A stretch of DNA of 64,000 nucleotides, from positions 2,950,001 through 3,014,000 of the forward strand of contig JALDRJ010000002.1 of NCBI GenBank assembly GCA_031315865.1, written 5' to 3'. The notes beneath the pieces were generated by a model. It did no database searches. It saw only the letters and a list, made by a program, of their open reading frames with translations, and was not told the origin of the DNA. Made by a program: the position numbers and the translations under genes. How positions within the stretch are numbered: position 1 is the first letter of the stretch; every line of letters starts with the position of its first letter. This document shows positions 19,553 through 28,951 of this stretch, piece by piece. The stretch is from Nitrospirales bacterium. Its GTDB lineage: Bacteria > Nitrospirota > Nitrospiria > Nitrospirales > UBA8639.

Positions 19553-20407
19553 TTAAGCGATGGCAGATGGAAGGGACTTTAGAGGTCTCCACCCTGACAT
19601 CACACAACGTTGCGCAGTTAAAGGCAGAAAACTCTCGACATCATCGGCGATCGCGTTCATGAAATTTTGAGCCAGACTCTGATCTGCGAAACATTCGAAG
19701 ACATCATCCAGAAAGCCTGCGCGCAATAACGGGTGGTGCAAGAATGCTTCGCCAGAACCTGTCGGGACGTCTAATGGCTGTTCTTCGACTTCGACCCGTT
19801 CCAGGCCGATTTCATGGAGCCATTGGCTGGCGTCACTGGCGGACGGTCGCTCGTCTTGATACGCTCTAAAGGCGTGACGTTCCTTCATGAGTCCCTGCTC
19901 TGTCATTGCCTTTTCGACACGTTTCCAGAGTGAATCAAATGTCCCTCGGGAGGGAAATGTTAACACCACCTGACCTCCTCGTTTCAGGAATGAGACGAGT
20001 TGCTGGAGGGCTTTCTTCCTATGTGGACGAAAAAACATAAAGGCCAGGTTTCCTGTGATTCGATCAAATTGGGGAAGATCGGTGGGAAGGGAGCGAACAT
20101 CACCTTGGCGGAACTCAAGCCAGGGGAAGGAGAGCCCTTGATATGCACGTGCTTGCCTGAGCTGGGCTTCGTGAATATCAATTCCGACGATCCGACCAGT
20201 TGGCCCGACACGATCTGCCAGGTAGAAGCTCGGAACGCCACTTCCACAAGCGACGTCCAGGATGGAGATGCCCTGAGAGAGGTCCAACTTTGATAGTAAA
20301 CTTTTTGCAAAAGGGGTTGACCAATAGTCTTTCGAAGGTAGAGTTTTGAGCCAGCTTGGAGAGGGAGTGAGCGGGAAAACTTTCGATGTCAGTATGGAAT
20401 TCGTCAT
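19553..20407 (-). CDS. SAM-dependent class I methyltransferase
   Basis: The SAM-binding motif ILDVACGSG (about residues 49-57) and the following IVGIDIHEAQL acidic-loop motif define a class I methyltransferase of the UbiE/MenG-like group. The substrate cannot be deduced. The ATG at 20407 is used; a GTG at 20446 is an alternative with a weak purine-rich leader. It is the first gene of a probable two-gene unit with the amidohydrolase lipoprotein. Confidence 0.8.
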   Translation of the reverse strand: MTNSILTSKVFPLTPSPSWLKTLPSKDYWSTPFAKSLLSKLDLSQGISILDVACGSGVPSFYLADRVGPTGRIVGIDIHEAQLRQARAYQGLSFPWLEFRQGDVRSLPTDLPQFDRITGNLAFMFFRPHRKKALQQLVSFLKRGGQVVLTFPSRGTFDSLWKRVEKAMTEQGLMKERHAFRAYQDERPSASDASQWLHEIGLERVEVEEQPLDVPTGSGEAFLHHPLLRAGFLDDVFECFADQSLAQNFMNAIADDVESFLPLTAQRCVMSGWRPLKSLPSAIA

Positions 20408-20682
20408 GCTCTGTGGGCCATGATCAAAAGAAAAGCCGTTACACACTGATTCTCTCTATGAGGCACATGTTCTGGTTAGGAGGCTTGGTTCCGACTTAAG
20501 GTGATCAGAGGAATCGAGTAAGGATATGCGAAATGACTGAAATAACGCAATAATCGTGTGTAGTGGCCATTTTGTCTGAGCAAGGGTTAAGTTTCATATT
20601 TTTTCGTCCGAGACAAAAAAAGAACGAAAAGATAGGGCGTGAACACCTTTATGTGTCGAGAGCTGCCCAACATACACGACCC

Positions 20683-21024
20683 ATGGTTATTAAGGAAAAA
20701 TCAGTCAATGGGATGCAGGTGCTTATCCTCATCGGGAAACTCGATATTTTTTCGCGGAATAATTTTCGCGATGTGATCGAGGGTCATAAAAAAGCCGGGA
20801 CGAGGGGACTCATCATAGACTTACATGGTGTAACGTTTATTGATAGTATAGGCATTGGTGCCTTGGTTGTTGCTGGAAAAACTTTTCAAAGCATTAAAGG
20901 AAAAATCATTCTTGCGAATCCACAAGGTACCGTGAAAGCCGCATTAGAAGCCATGAATCTTTCTGCGCTCCTTCCGATTTTCATGACCGATCAGGAATAT
21001 GAGACGTTTTCTCAGCTTGTCTAG
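20683..21024 (+). CDS. STAS-domain anti-sigma factor antagonist-like protein
   Basis: A stand-alone STAS domain of about 110 residues is visible. It has the core motif GLIIDLHGVTFIDSIGIGAL, whose serine in DSIG is the position phosphorylated in SpoIIAA/RsbV proteins. Such proteins relieve anti-sigma factors in partner-switching pathways. No kinase or phosphatase partner lies next to it. The start is uncertain: ATG 20683 lacks a clear Shine-Dalgarno, and the frame is open back to GTG 20563. Confidence 0.78.
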   Translation: MVIKEKSVNGMQVLILIGKLDIFSRNNFRDVIEGHKKAGTRGLIIDLHGVTFIDSIGIGALVVAGKTFQSIKGKIILANPQGTVKAALEAMNLSALLPIFMTDQEYETFSQLV

Positions 21025-21313
21025 TCCTTTCTACCTTCTTGTTCTACCTTCCAATACGGGCGGTATGTTTCCATTGGTCTTCGGTCCGTTGTCCCTCATT
21101 CCTTCTTGACGAACGGTTCTCTTAAAAATTCCCTGCATCTCTGGTTGAGTATGGTAGATGTCGTTTAGGAACCGTCCGCATCTCTCTTCCTAATAAGAGG
21201 CAAACGGATTACAGTCGGTTCGTCTTGGTGGGCGAATCTCAGGTGTGGTAGGCTTCTGGGGGCCAAGTGGACTGTTTTAGCTGTCGTTTTACATCTGTTT
21301 AAGGGGGGGGCGT

Positions 21314-21934
21314 ATGAAAATGGGAAGATGGCTTCGAGTGTTGGGGATTGTCGTGCTGCTGATGGTCTGGAGTAAGGGCGCAGTATGGGCCGAAGGTGAA
21401 TCGCGTGTGGACGAAATATTAGATGTTTTGCAAACAATCGGTCAAAACTTAAAAGATCAGAAATATGGGGCAGCCGCACGAGATTTTGACTATGTGTATG
21501 AAATATTCAAGGAGCAAAAGGGAACCTGGCTGCTCGGGTGTTTTACGGAGAAACACCAAGAATGGGTTCGTCAGGGAGAGGGAAAGAGGGAAGTCGTTGG
21601 TGCAGCGGCATTTGGGGGAGGAACGACGATTCAACAAGAATACGTGAAGGGGAACTCGAAAGTTGAAGCAAAGATCATGATTTCTCCAATGGCTTCAGGC
21701 CTTGGGGCACTTTTGAATAATCCGGCTTTTCGGGGAGGAGGCAAAGGTCAGCAAAAGCGCCTTCGTAATGGCATGACGGTGAATGTGCAACCACGTGAAG
21801 TCTCTGGGGCGACGGGAGGAGCGTTGCTTTCATGGAAGGTACGTACTGGTGAGGTATCCCCAAAGGAGTTGGAAGGTCTTGCTGAAGGGACGATTAATGT
21901 TAATTGCGTGAAGGAAATCACGGGTGGACAGTAG
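21314..21934 (+). CDS. exported protein of unknown function, 206 aa
   Basis: The ATG at 21314 starts a signal peptide (MKMGRWLRVLGIVVLLMVW, cleavage near VWA-EG). The mature protein has one probable helix-rich segment (about 30-65) and then a beta-rich glycine-containing half, with no motif I recognise. It is followed on the same strand by two further exported-protein genes, a TraT homologue and a small protein, and may belong to an envelope cluster. Confidence 0.6.
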   Translation: MKMGRWLRVLGIVVLLMVWSKGAVWAEGESRVDEILDVLQTIGQNLKDQKYGAAARDFDYVYEIFKEQKGTWLLGCFTEKHQEWVRQGEGKREVVGAAAFGGGTTIQQEYVKGNSKVEAKIMISPMASGLGALLNNPAFRGGGKGQQKRLRNGMTVNVQPREVSGATGGALLSWKVRTGEVSPKELEGLAEGTINVNCVKEITGGQ

Positions 21935-22102
21935 CTGTTTTTACTTATTGCGGAAACATCGATTCCCTCATAATGGACTCTTAGGTTGATTTTCAATAAC
22001 ATGAGGAACTATTTATACGGACGAGGTTTAGAAGAAACGATCGACTATCGAGCGTATTTCGTCGAATCAGTCAGATGGCTGGACAAAGGAGGCAATAGTG
22101 TT

Positions 22103-22867
22103 ATGAAGGTTCCACGTAAAGTAGAGGTGAATTTGTTAATGTTTGCAGCTTTTATTTGGGCCATATCTGGATGTAAGGCTCTTCACACGTCCATCGCGAA
22201 AAAGGATTTGGATGTTCAGACCAAAATGAGTGACTCGATTTTCCTTGATCCCGTAGGGCCTGATAAAAAAGTGATCTTTATTCAGGTTAGAAATACTTCG
22301 GATAAGGATAATTTCGATATTGAAACACCCATCAAGGCCGCGATTGCCAAACGAGGATATCGGGTGACCGATGACCCGGAAGAGGCCTATTATCGACTTC
22401 AGGCGAATGTCTTAAGTGTGGCGAAGGCGAGCCCGACCGCCGCTGAAGCAGCCTTGGGCGGTGGTTATGGAGGAGTGCTTGCTGGAGGCGCTGCGGGAGC
22501 AGGGGTCGGGGTTGCGACGGGACACGGGGGGACTGGCGCAGCGGCGGGAGGCCTCCTGGGTTCTGTGGTTGGTGGATTCACGGAGACGGTCGCGGATGCA
22601 TTCGTCAAGGATGTGACGTACATGGCGGTTACGGATGTGCAACTCGTTGAGAAAGCTCCCAAAGGTGTCATCGTGCGATCGGATAGTCAGCAGAATTTGG
22701 CTCAAGGTATGGCAGGGACCCAGCGACAGACGTTTTCTGAGGTCGGGACACTCAAAAAATATCGCACGAGAGTGGTGAGTACCGCGAACCAAGCGAACCT
22801 CGAGTATGAAGAGGCCGCTGATTTATTAACGAAAGGGCTGACACGTTCACTGTCAAATCTTTTTTAG
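22103..22867 (+). CDS. traT: TraT-family outer-membrane lipoprotein
   Basis: The start at 22103 follows AAAGGAGG and opens a lipoprotein signal with lipobox ISGC. The N-terminal half matches TraT: a KKDLDVQTKMSDSIFLDP block, an IQVRNTSDKDNF block and the YRLQANVL segment, followed by a glycine-rich hydrophobic stretch (about 115-160). TraT is known from F-type plasmids, where it mediates surface exclusion and serum resistance, but chromosomal homologues occur. No conjugation genes are nearby, so a general envelope role is more likely. The length (255 aa) fits the family. Confidence 0.85.
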   Translation: MKVPRKVEVNLLMFAAFIWAISGCKALHTSIAKKDLDVQTKMSDSIFLDPVGPDKKVIFIQVRNTSDKDNFDIETPIKAAIAKRGYRVTDDPEEAYYRLQANVLSVAKASPTAAEAALGGGYGGVLAGGAAGAGVGVATGHGGTGAAAGGLLGSVVGGFTETVADAFVKDVTYMAVTDVQLVEKAPKGVIVRSDSQQNLAQGMAGTQRQTFSEVGTLKKYRTRVVSTANQANLEYEEAADLLTKGLTRSLSNLF

Positions 22868-22953
22868 TGATCTCTTTGTTTGGCCGATGGCGAGGAAAGT
22901 CGTTGTCGAAGTCTCTGAGGGGCCGAAGTCGTTGACTGAGAGGAGCATATGTC

Positions 22954-23295
22954 ATGAAACGTTTTACCGTGTCTTTGTGTTTCGTCAGTAGTATGTGGGT
23001 ATTGGCTTTGGGGTTTGTTTTACCACATCCGGCGTTAGCCGATGAGGAGGAAGACTTGGCAGCGATGCAACGGGCGTTGAATAAAGAAGTGTTAGAAAGA
23101 CCTTTCGACCCTGGTGATCAGGCTGAGGTCGATCGATTCGTTGAGGAAGCTCTTAAGAAAAATCAAATTCCACAGGAATACAAAGGCAATGACTGGAAGC
23201 CAGGTTATACCTGTAACAACCTGACATATTCATTGTCGCGATACCAGAATTGTCTTCATTATTATCGCTACTACGGAAGATATTATCCGTATTAG
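22954..23295 (+). CDS. small exported protein with Tyr/Arg-rich C-terminus
   Basis: A signal peptide (cleavage near ALA-DEE) precedes an acidic segment of about 45 residues and a C-terminal tail rich in tyrosine and arginine (SRYQNCLHYYRYYGRYYPY) with two cysteines that may pair. A purine-rich GAGAGGAG precedes the ATG. I do not recognise the family. Confidence 0.58.
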   Translation: MKRFTVSLCFVSSMWVLALGFVLPHPALADEEEDLAAMQRALNKEVLERPFDPGDQAEVDRFVEEALKKNQIPQEYKGNDWKPGYTCNNLTYSLSRYQNCLHYYRYYGRYYPY

Positions 23296-23323
23296 TCACA
23301 GTGTGTGGCGATATTCCGTTTTT

Positions 23324-23362
23324 CCTCCTGCCTTGCCCGGGGAGACGGCGCATGGCGGGAGG
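23324..23362 (+). terminator. possible hairpin terminator
   Basis: CCTCCTGCC at 23324-23332 can pair with GGCGGGAGG at 23354-23362 (one G-T wobble). It is followed by a pyrimidine-rich TCTTCTTCCTT run, 29 bp after the stop of the small exported gene. Confidence 0.4.
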
Positions 23363-23501
23363 TCTTCTTCCTTCGACATCCTCAGTTCCTTTCATTCTGT
23401 CTCAAGATTTCCTTTCTTCTTTGGCGCATTCGTTTGCATGACGACTTGATCGCTTTTGGCTCTTAAGGTGGACGGTGCCTTACTTTCGTGAATAAAAGAG
23501 G

Positions 23502-24254
23502 CTAAGAGCGGGGTTTTAAATACAATCGTTGTTCGTTGGTATCGAGCGTGACCAGAAAGTGCTTCAGGAAGGACATGCCGAGGAGCCCATCAATCCCAGA
23601 AGGAGTATCCGGGAGATCATGGATGGCGACATCAATATCGTGAGCTTTCGCGGTTCCGGCATGGATGGATGAAAGTTTGCTCAAATTCACTTGAATCTGA
23701 CCACCGGCGGTATTGACAGTGGTCAATCGAGTATCCGTACTGGCTATTAACCCCAGGTCAAGTGCGACTTCATTTGAGAGCACGGTCATCGTCGCACCCG
23801 TATCGAGAATCAACTGGACATCTCTGGTTTGATTCAGCCGGACGGAGACGAGCAACGATCCTCCATGTGGAATGACTGGAACGATCACTGTCTCTGTTCG
23901 TGGGGCATTTTGTTTCTTATCCCTGAAGGAATATTCATGCGTCGCGTCTTCTGTTTTAGAGGGAGAGGGTTCCGTCGATCCAGGAAGCGGTTGGTGTTTC
24001 TCAATCGGACGTTCCAGAGGCTGAGAGTGCATCGATGATTCAGTGGATAGAACGACACACTTTTCCAATTGAGCGGGACTGTCAGTATGGATGATCTCAC
24101 CGGCTTGAGTCTCACAGCGATACATGGCTGCGAGGCTTTCAGGGAAATTTCCAGGATGGCAGAAAGCGATCAGGATGAACAAGGACACAAGGAGTGTGCG
24201 CATCTGGCGTTGAGGCGCTGAATCGAAAAGGGGGCGTTTGTCTAATATCATCAT
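23502..24254 (-). CDS. exported retropepsin-like aspartic protease
   Basis: The hydrophobic leader is followed by a DUF4124-like segment (MYRCETQAGEIIHTD), a low-complexity linker (about 70-110) and a C-terminal retropepsin-like domain with the catalytic motif LILDTGATMTVL. A single DTG motif means it must dimerise to form the active site. Its substrate is unknown. It lies 18 bp after the PilP-like gene on the same strand, making it the last gene of the secretion operon. This suggests a role in processing or quality control of exported proteins, which is inference. Confidence 0.8.
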   Translation of the reverse strand: MMILDKRPLFDSAPQRQMRTLLVSLFILIAFCHPGNFPESLAAMYRCETQAGEIIHTDSPAQLEKCVVLSTESSMHSQPLERPIEKHQPLPGSTEPSPSKTEDATHEYSFRDKKQNAPRTETVIVPVIPHGGSLLVSVRLNQTRDVQLILDTGATMTVLSNEVALDLGLIASTDTRLTTVNTAGGQIQVNLSKLSSIHAGTAKAHDIDVAIHDLPDTPSGIDGLLGMSFLKHFLVTLDTNEQRLYLKPRS

Positions 24255-24272
24255 GCCTGGTGAATGAGTCGG

Positions 24273-24875
24273 TTATGAATTTTGAGCATCTTTCGTGAGC
24301 GGAATCTCTACCTTCACGTAATCCCCGGAGTTGAGGATTTTTGTCGATAAGGTGACGATGGTCGGGTCAATACGGTAGACCAGAATATGATTGTCAACCG
24401 TTGTGCCTTGCTTGACGATATAAATGGATTGTCCGTTGCTTAAAAAAGCTTGGCTTTCACCGCCTTTCTTTAAGTACCCGAGAAAGCGAAATTGTTGCAG
24501 CTGTTGTCTGGCCCGTTGCCTAGCTAATTCAACGGGGTCTGGACCGAGTGGCGGCGTGACTGCTCGAGGCGCTTCTTGTTTTGGCGTGATCCTGGCTGGG
24601 GGTGCCTTGGGCTTTTTCGCAGGTTGTGGAGAGGTTGAACGGGGGTGAAAAGTACTAAAGATATTTCGGGGAGTTCCTAATTCGATATGTTGACGGGGAT
24701 TCGCAAAAGATTTTGCGATCGCCAGAGAACCTGCGGTTGCCTGAAGCGTCACGCCCTGGGAGTGGGTATTGAAACTGTCAGATTGCTCGGATTCATCAAG
24801 ATATTGGAACAGGACGGCTCCTCCCCATACCAACAACAAGGCCGCGAGAATCTGTCCTTTCGTTTGATTCGTCAT
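24273..24875 (-). CDS. PilP/GspC-like inner-membrane component
   Basis: The protein has an N-terminal transmembrane helix (about 9-24), a proline-rich linker (about 75-110) and a C-terminal beta domain (FRFLGYLKKGGESQAFLSNG through TILSTKI-like strands). This resembles the PilP/GspC homology region that contacts the secretin. It overlaps the PilO-like gene by 4 bp. By position it should link the inner-membrane platform to the secretin. PilP-like or GspC-like cannot be separated by eye. Confidence 0.68.
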   Translation of the reverse strand: MTNQTKGQILAALLLVWGGAVLFQYLDESEQSDSFNTHSQGVTLQATAGSLAIAKSFANPRQHIELGTPRNIFSTFHPRSTSPQPAKKPKAPPARITPKQEAPRAVTPPLGPDPVELARQRARQQLQQFRFLGYLKKGGESQAFLSNGQSIYIVKQGTTVDNHILVYRIDPTIVTLSTKILNSGDYVKVEIPLTKDAQNS

Positions 24876-25447
24876 AATTGGTGAGGTTCTCGTTGTGAGG
24901 CGCTTTGATGCTGCCGTAAAAATGTGGCGACCTTGATCTGGAATCCGACCTCTTGAGATTTTTGAGACCGTTCAGCCGAAAGCTTTTCAATAAACACATA
25001 CGGCCATTGTGATTCGAGTTCAAAGATAAACTTTCTGATGGCTTGGTACTGTCCCGATGCCTCAAACGTTAAAATGCCCTTGGTCGCGATATCATGTCTG
25101 AGCTTCTGGAGATCATAGCCCATGCCTGGAATACGTACGTGATGTGTTTTGGCCAATGACGCAATGGAGACACTTAAACGTGTAAAGTCCTTTTGCGCAG
25201 GCAGCCCTTCCCATATTTCCTTCAAAGTCTCTTGCGCTTGTTGAGCCGTCTTCAGTTGCGCCTGTATCTGTAACTCATTCGTGTAAGCCAGTGATGCTTG
25301 CTCCAAGTTCGATGTGGCTGGAAAAAAGACGAACAGATACATGCCGAGGGCGATCAAGCATGACAGCCCGGTCAGGAGCGATAACGGGATAAGGTGACGA
25401 GACACCTGAAAGGTCGTTTGGGAACGTTTAATGAAAGCAAACGGCAT
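24872..25447 (-). CDS. pilO: PilO/GspM-like platform protein
   Basis: A single transmembrane helix (about 18-38) is followed by a coiled coil (about 45-75) and a ferredoxin-like periplasmic domain. This includes the phrase GQYQAIRKFIFELESQWPYVFIEKL, typical of PilO/GspM. It forms the periplasmic platform with PilN. Gene order pilM-pilN-pilO-pilP supports the call. Confidence 0.78.
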   Translation of the reverse strand: MPFAFIKRSQTTFQVSRHLIPLSLLTGLSCLIALGMYLFVFFPATSNLEQASLAYTNELQIQAQLKTAQQAQETLKEIWEGLPAQKDFTRLSVSIASLAKTHHVRIPGMGYDLQKLRHDIATKGILTFEASGQYQAIRKFIFELESQWPYVFIEKLSAERSQKSQEVGFQIKVATFLRQHQSASQREPHQL

Positions 25448-25467
25448 AGAGAGTTTGAATTCTAGAG

Positions 25468-26061
25468 TTAACTGTTGACCGTGGTGTTCTGTGTCGGTTC
25501 ATAGAGGACCGTTAATGTAAAAAGAACAAACGGACTCTCTGGCGATTTTTTCTGACGTTTCTGCGCATGTTGAGACAGTACCACGTGATGAAATGACGGA
25601 TGCGATTCCAAGTGATCCACGAGCCCATTGATATCCGCCAGCGTTTTGGCCGAGCCACTTAAGGCGATAGACGCCTCCTTAAAATTCACTTTGACCGAAT
25701 CCATCGCAATCGTCGTCGGTACCGTCGATTCCAAATCGTTCAGGAATTGTGTCCAGGAAAATCCCAGCTGTTTGCGGACTTGGTTAGCAAATTGTATTTC
25801 TTTAGGTAGAGATTCAATTCTCGCTTTTGATAGATCAAAGCCACGAGAGGAGGCTTTCATGATGAGTTCTTGGTTGTGCGCACGCAGTTCATTCGTGAGT
25901 TGCCTGAATTGTGCGCTTTCTTCGTCGATGGTCTGGCTTGCCCACCAGATGCAGCCAGAGATGATAAGAGTTCCTACTGTGACGAGCGTCAGCACCCATT
26001 GCGTCAATGAGAGATTCTTCATTCCAGGGGCAGCGAGAGAAAGGTGTGTTCGAGGTTTCAT
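25468..26061 (-). CDS. pilN: PilN/GspL-like platform protein
   Basis: An N-terminal basic cytoplasmic peptide, one transmembrane helix (about 20-42), a helical segment and a periplasmic domain with WTQFLNDLESTVPTTIAMDS and the GSAKTLADINGLVDHLES motif are characteristic of PilN fimbrial assembly proteins. PilN binds PilM through its N-terminus and pairs with PilO. The start overlaps the pilM stop by 4 bp. Confidence 0.8.
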   Translation of the reverse strand: MKPRTHLSLAAPGMKNLSLTQWVLTLVTVGTLIISGCIWWASQTIDEESAQFRQLTNELRAHNQELIMKASSRGFDLSKARIESLPKEIQFANQVRKQLGFSWTQFLNDLESTVPTTIAMDSVKVNFKEASIALSGSAKTLADINGLVDHLESHPSFHHVVLSQHAQKRQKKSPESPFVLFTLTVLYEPTQNTTVNS

Positions 26062-27191
26062 GACAAAACCGCCGCGCTCGCAAAGGCTGAAAAAGAGGTC
26101 ATCTGAGGCTCAGACCTCAAGATGGTTCGCCTGAGTTTTGGGGACAGCATGTCCGAGACCCTACTGATCCGTACCGGGGGAGCATAGGAGGAACTCGTTG
26201 CCAAAAGAGTCGCAACGGTTTCTTCGGTCGGGAGCAAGCGATCACCATGCCACAGGCCTTCTGCAACATATAGTGGGATCGGAACCTGGTCGTGTGGCGC
26301 ATGAGGCTGCGATTCAAAGTAGTACTGTAATGTTGCGGCGAGTTCATTGGAGACATGATTGACCTGTAAGGGCGAATAGTCATCAAAAACCTGATTCCCG
26401 GTGTCGTGTTGGATGTCTGGGGCCTCTGACAGTGTGGATGCATGGCTGTCTGTTTCTGCCACAAGATGTTCTTGGGAGTGAACACGGGGAAGAGGCAGGG
26501 ATTTCACGCGAATGAATGTAGGATGGTTATCCTGAAAAGCGATGAACCAGAATCCCCAGTTGGCGAAATAGACAAAAAGGTGTTCCTGCGTGAGTTCTCG
26601 CGCTTGATTCTTGATGCGTTGATTGAGACTCTGCATGGTTGGTTGGAAATACTCGCATGCGTCTAATCCCGAGAGGCCGACGGAATTCGGCAACAGACCG
26701 ACTTCGAGGCATGCCTGTTCGTATTGCTCAAGAATATCGTGCTGAACGGCTGTGGCAAGAACCCGTTTGGGGCTTGTTGGCTCTTTAGAATGGGAAAAGA
26801 CTCGGTAGGCAAACCGCGTCTGGTCAGGTACGACGTTCATGTCCTGTTGAAACTTCCAACGAACGAGGGAATCCTGTTCTGTTTGCTTTGCTGGAAGTGA
26901 TGAAAACGTCAAGATCGTCGTTCGTCCGCAGACGTCCGGCAGGGATAGGGCAACGGACTGAGGTCGCGAAAGATGTTCGACGAGACTTTTCAGGCTGTGC
27001 GTGAAGGCATTCATGTCTTCGATGTTTGGCCGGGTTGGTGACAGTCGAACGACATTGGGAGGCAAAAACCGTTCGGCAATCGCACGACAGGTCACCCGAT
27101 TCCAGCTTCGCCGAATTTCGACCAGACACAGCGATTCACGGGTAATCGAAAGTCCCAGAGTCGCCTTGGTCATTGGGAAGAATGTCGTCAT
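26058..27191 (-). CDS. pilM: PilM-like actin-fold assembly protein
   Basis: The protein begins with a beta strand motif (LGLSITRESLCLVEIRR) of the FtsA/PilM actin-like fold. It continues with blocks typical of PilM (SVALSLPD and the later ESQPHAPHDQVPIPLYVAEG region). It should be a cytoplasmic, nucleotide-binding partner of PilN. It overlaps gspE and pilN by 4 bp on both sides, indicating tight translational coupling. Confidence 0.78.
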   Translation of the reverse strand: MTTFFPMTKATLGLSITRESLCLVEIRRSWNRVTCRAIAERFLPPNVVRLSPTRPNIEDMNAFTHSLKSLVEHLSRPQSVALSLPDVCGRTTILTFSSLPAKQTEQDSLVRWKFQQDMNVVPDQTRFAYRVFSHSKEPTSPKRVLATAVQHDILEQYEQACLEVGLLPNSVGLSGLDACEYFQPTMQSLNQRIKNQARELTQEHLFVYFANWGFWFIAFQDNHPTFIRVKSLPLPRVHSQEHLVAETDSHASTLSEAPDIQHDTGNQVFDDYSPLQVNHVSNELAATLQYYFESQPHAPHDQVPIPLYVAEGLWHGDRLLPTEETVATLLATSSSYAPPVRISRVSDMLSPKLRRTILRSEPQMTSFSAFASAAVLS

Positions 27192-28918
27192 GTTTTTTCA
27201 TCAGTCGGTGTGACGCGATTGATCTCTTTTAACGTCGTCTCACCACGAAAGACCTTTTGGACCGCAGCTTGACGCAGTGTGGTTAAGCCTTGGGCCATGG
27301 CGGCAATTCGCACTTCCGAAGAAGATTTTCCCGCGAGAATCATTTCTTTGATCGAGTCGGTCAGGTCTAAGAATTCCGTAATGCCTTTGCGTCCTCGATA
27401 CCCCAGCCCATTGCATTCGTGACAGCCTTTGCCTTCATACAACGTGTTCATCTTGACTGTTTCGTAGTCCAGCCCTGACTCTTCACAGAGCTCTTGGCTC
27501 ACGTCAACCGAGACCTTACAGAACGGACAAATAGCCCGGACCAACCGCTGTGCCAGAATACAACTGAGCGATGCGACGAAGTTATAGGGTTCAATCCCCA
27601 TGTTGACGAACCGACTGATCACATCGAAGGCATTATTCGCGTGGACTGTCGTGAAGACTAAATGCCCCGTCAACGCGGATTGTATGGCAATCTGTGCGGT
27701 TTCGACATCTCGGATTTCTCCGACCATGATCTTGTCTGGATCGTGACGCAAGATGGACCGCAATCCACGCGCGAAGGTAAGTCCTTTTTTTTCATTGACG
27801 GGAATTTGCACGATGCCCTTCAATTGATATTCTACCGGATCTTCAATTGTGATGATTTTGTCCTCGACCGTATGAACTTCATTGAGGGCGCCATAGAGCG
27901 TCGTGGTTTTTCCACTGCCGGTTGGCCCAGTCACCAATACCATTCCGTAAGGGCGAGTGATGGCTCGTCGTAATCGACGCAGGTCTTCCGGGTTAAACCC
28001 CAACACGTCCAGCGTGAGTCCATGCGCCCCTGTGGCGATATTCTGTTTATCGAGGATTCGGATGACCACTGACTCACCGAACACACTCGGAAGAATCGAA
28101 ACCCGAAAATCGACTGTTCGTTTCTCGACTTGCAGTTTGAATCGGCCATCCTGCGGGATACGGCGCTCGGCGATGTCAAGCTCGGACATAATCTTCAATC
28201 TGGAAATCAATGAGGCATGTAACGAGTTCGACAGGGGTTCCATGGAGTTGTAGAGAACTCCGTCGATCCGGAATTTGACCTGAACCGATTGATCATTGGC
28301 CTCGATATGAATGTCACTGACCTGCTTTTGTAATGCGCTGAGGATGATCGTATTCACGAGTTTGACGACTGGACTTTGATCTTTTGTGATCTGCTCGACC
28401 GAAAGGATCTCCTCGCCTTTTTCGTCTTCTTTAATTAGGACCGGATCGAGTTCGGCTTGGATTCTGGACAGGACTTGTTTATTGCCCTCGCTGGCGGCCA
28501 GAGCATCCTTGATGGCTGAGGGGGGCGAGACGACCAGGCGAAGCTCGCAGCCCAGGAACAGCTCTAACTCGTCGAGAACACGCACATCTTGAGGATTGGG
28601 GATGGCTATGGTGAGCACGCCCTGGTCTTTGGAGAGTGGAACGAATGGATAACGATGCATCCACTCGACAGGGATGGTCTCAAAAAACTCGGGATCGACC
28701 CTGAATTCCTGGAGCGGATCGTAGGATAATCCATATTGTTCGGCGAGCGCCTGAACGATATGCTCCTCGGACACGACACCTTCTTCGAGTAGAACGGTTT
28801 TGAGCGGTCGTTGCGACTCAAGCGCCTGATTCACGAGTTGCTCCATCTGGGAGTCAGTGATCAGACCTCGTCTGATAAAAATATCTTCAAGGGACGTGCG
28901 TTTGAGGGGTGTCGGCAT
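27188..28918 (-). CDS. gspE: type II secretion/type IV pilus assembly ATPase GspE/PilB
   Basis: The protein has an N-terminal GspE-N (MshEN) domain, about residues 10-145. The secretion ATPase domain shows Walker A GPTGSGKT (331-338), the Asp box region, Walker B IMVGEIRD (397-404) and the His box around TTVHANNA. A four-cysteine zinc site is formed by C464/C467 and C499/C502. It is a cytoplasmic hexameric motor for pseudopilus or pilus assembly. Length 576 is normal. No retraction ATPase (PilT) gene is present in the window. Confidence 0.94.
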   Translation of the reverse strand: MPTPLKRTSLEDIFIRRGLITDSQMEQLVNQALESQRPLKTVLLEEGVVSEEHIVQALAEQYGLSYDPLQEFRVDPEFFETIPVEWMHRYPFVPLSKDQGVLTIAIPNPQDVRVLDELELFLGCELRLVVSPPSAIKDALAASEGNKQVLSRIQAELDPVLIKEDEKGEEILSVEQITKDQSPVVKLVNTIILSALQKQVSDIHIEANDQSVQVKFRIDGVLYNSMEPLSNSLHASLISRLKIMSELDIAERRIPQDGRFKLQVEKRTVDFRVSILPSVFGESVVIRILDKQNIATGAHGLTLDVLGFNPEDLRRLRRAITRPYGMVLVTGPTGSGKTTTLYGALNEVHTVEDKIITIEDPVEYQLKGIVQIPVNEKKGLTFARGLRSILRHDPDKIMVGEIRDVETAQIAIQSALTGHLVFTTVHANNAFDVISRFVNMGIEPYNFVASLSCILAQRLVRAICPFCKVSVDVSQELCEESGLDYETVKMNTLYEGKGCHECNGLGYRGRKGITEFLDLTDSIKEMILAGKSSSEVRIAAMAQGLTTLRQAAVQKVFRGETTLKEINRVTPTDEKT

Positions 28919-28951
28919 TGGCGTCGATCGTGCCTTCGCTACGCGGAGGCG

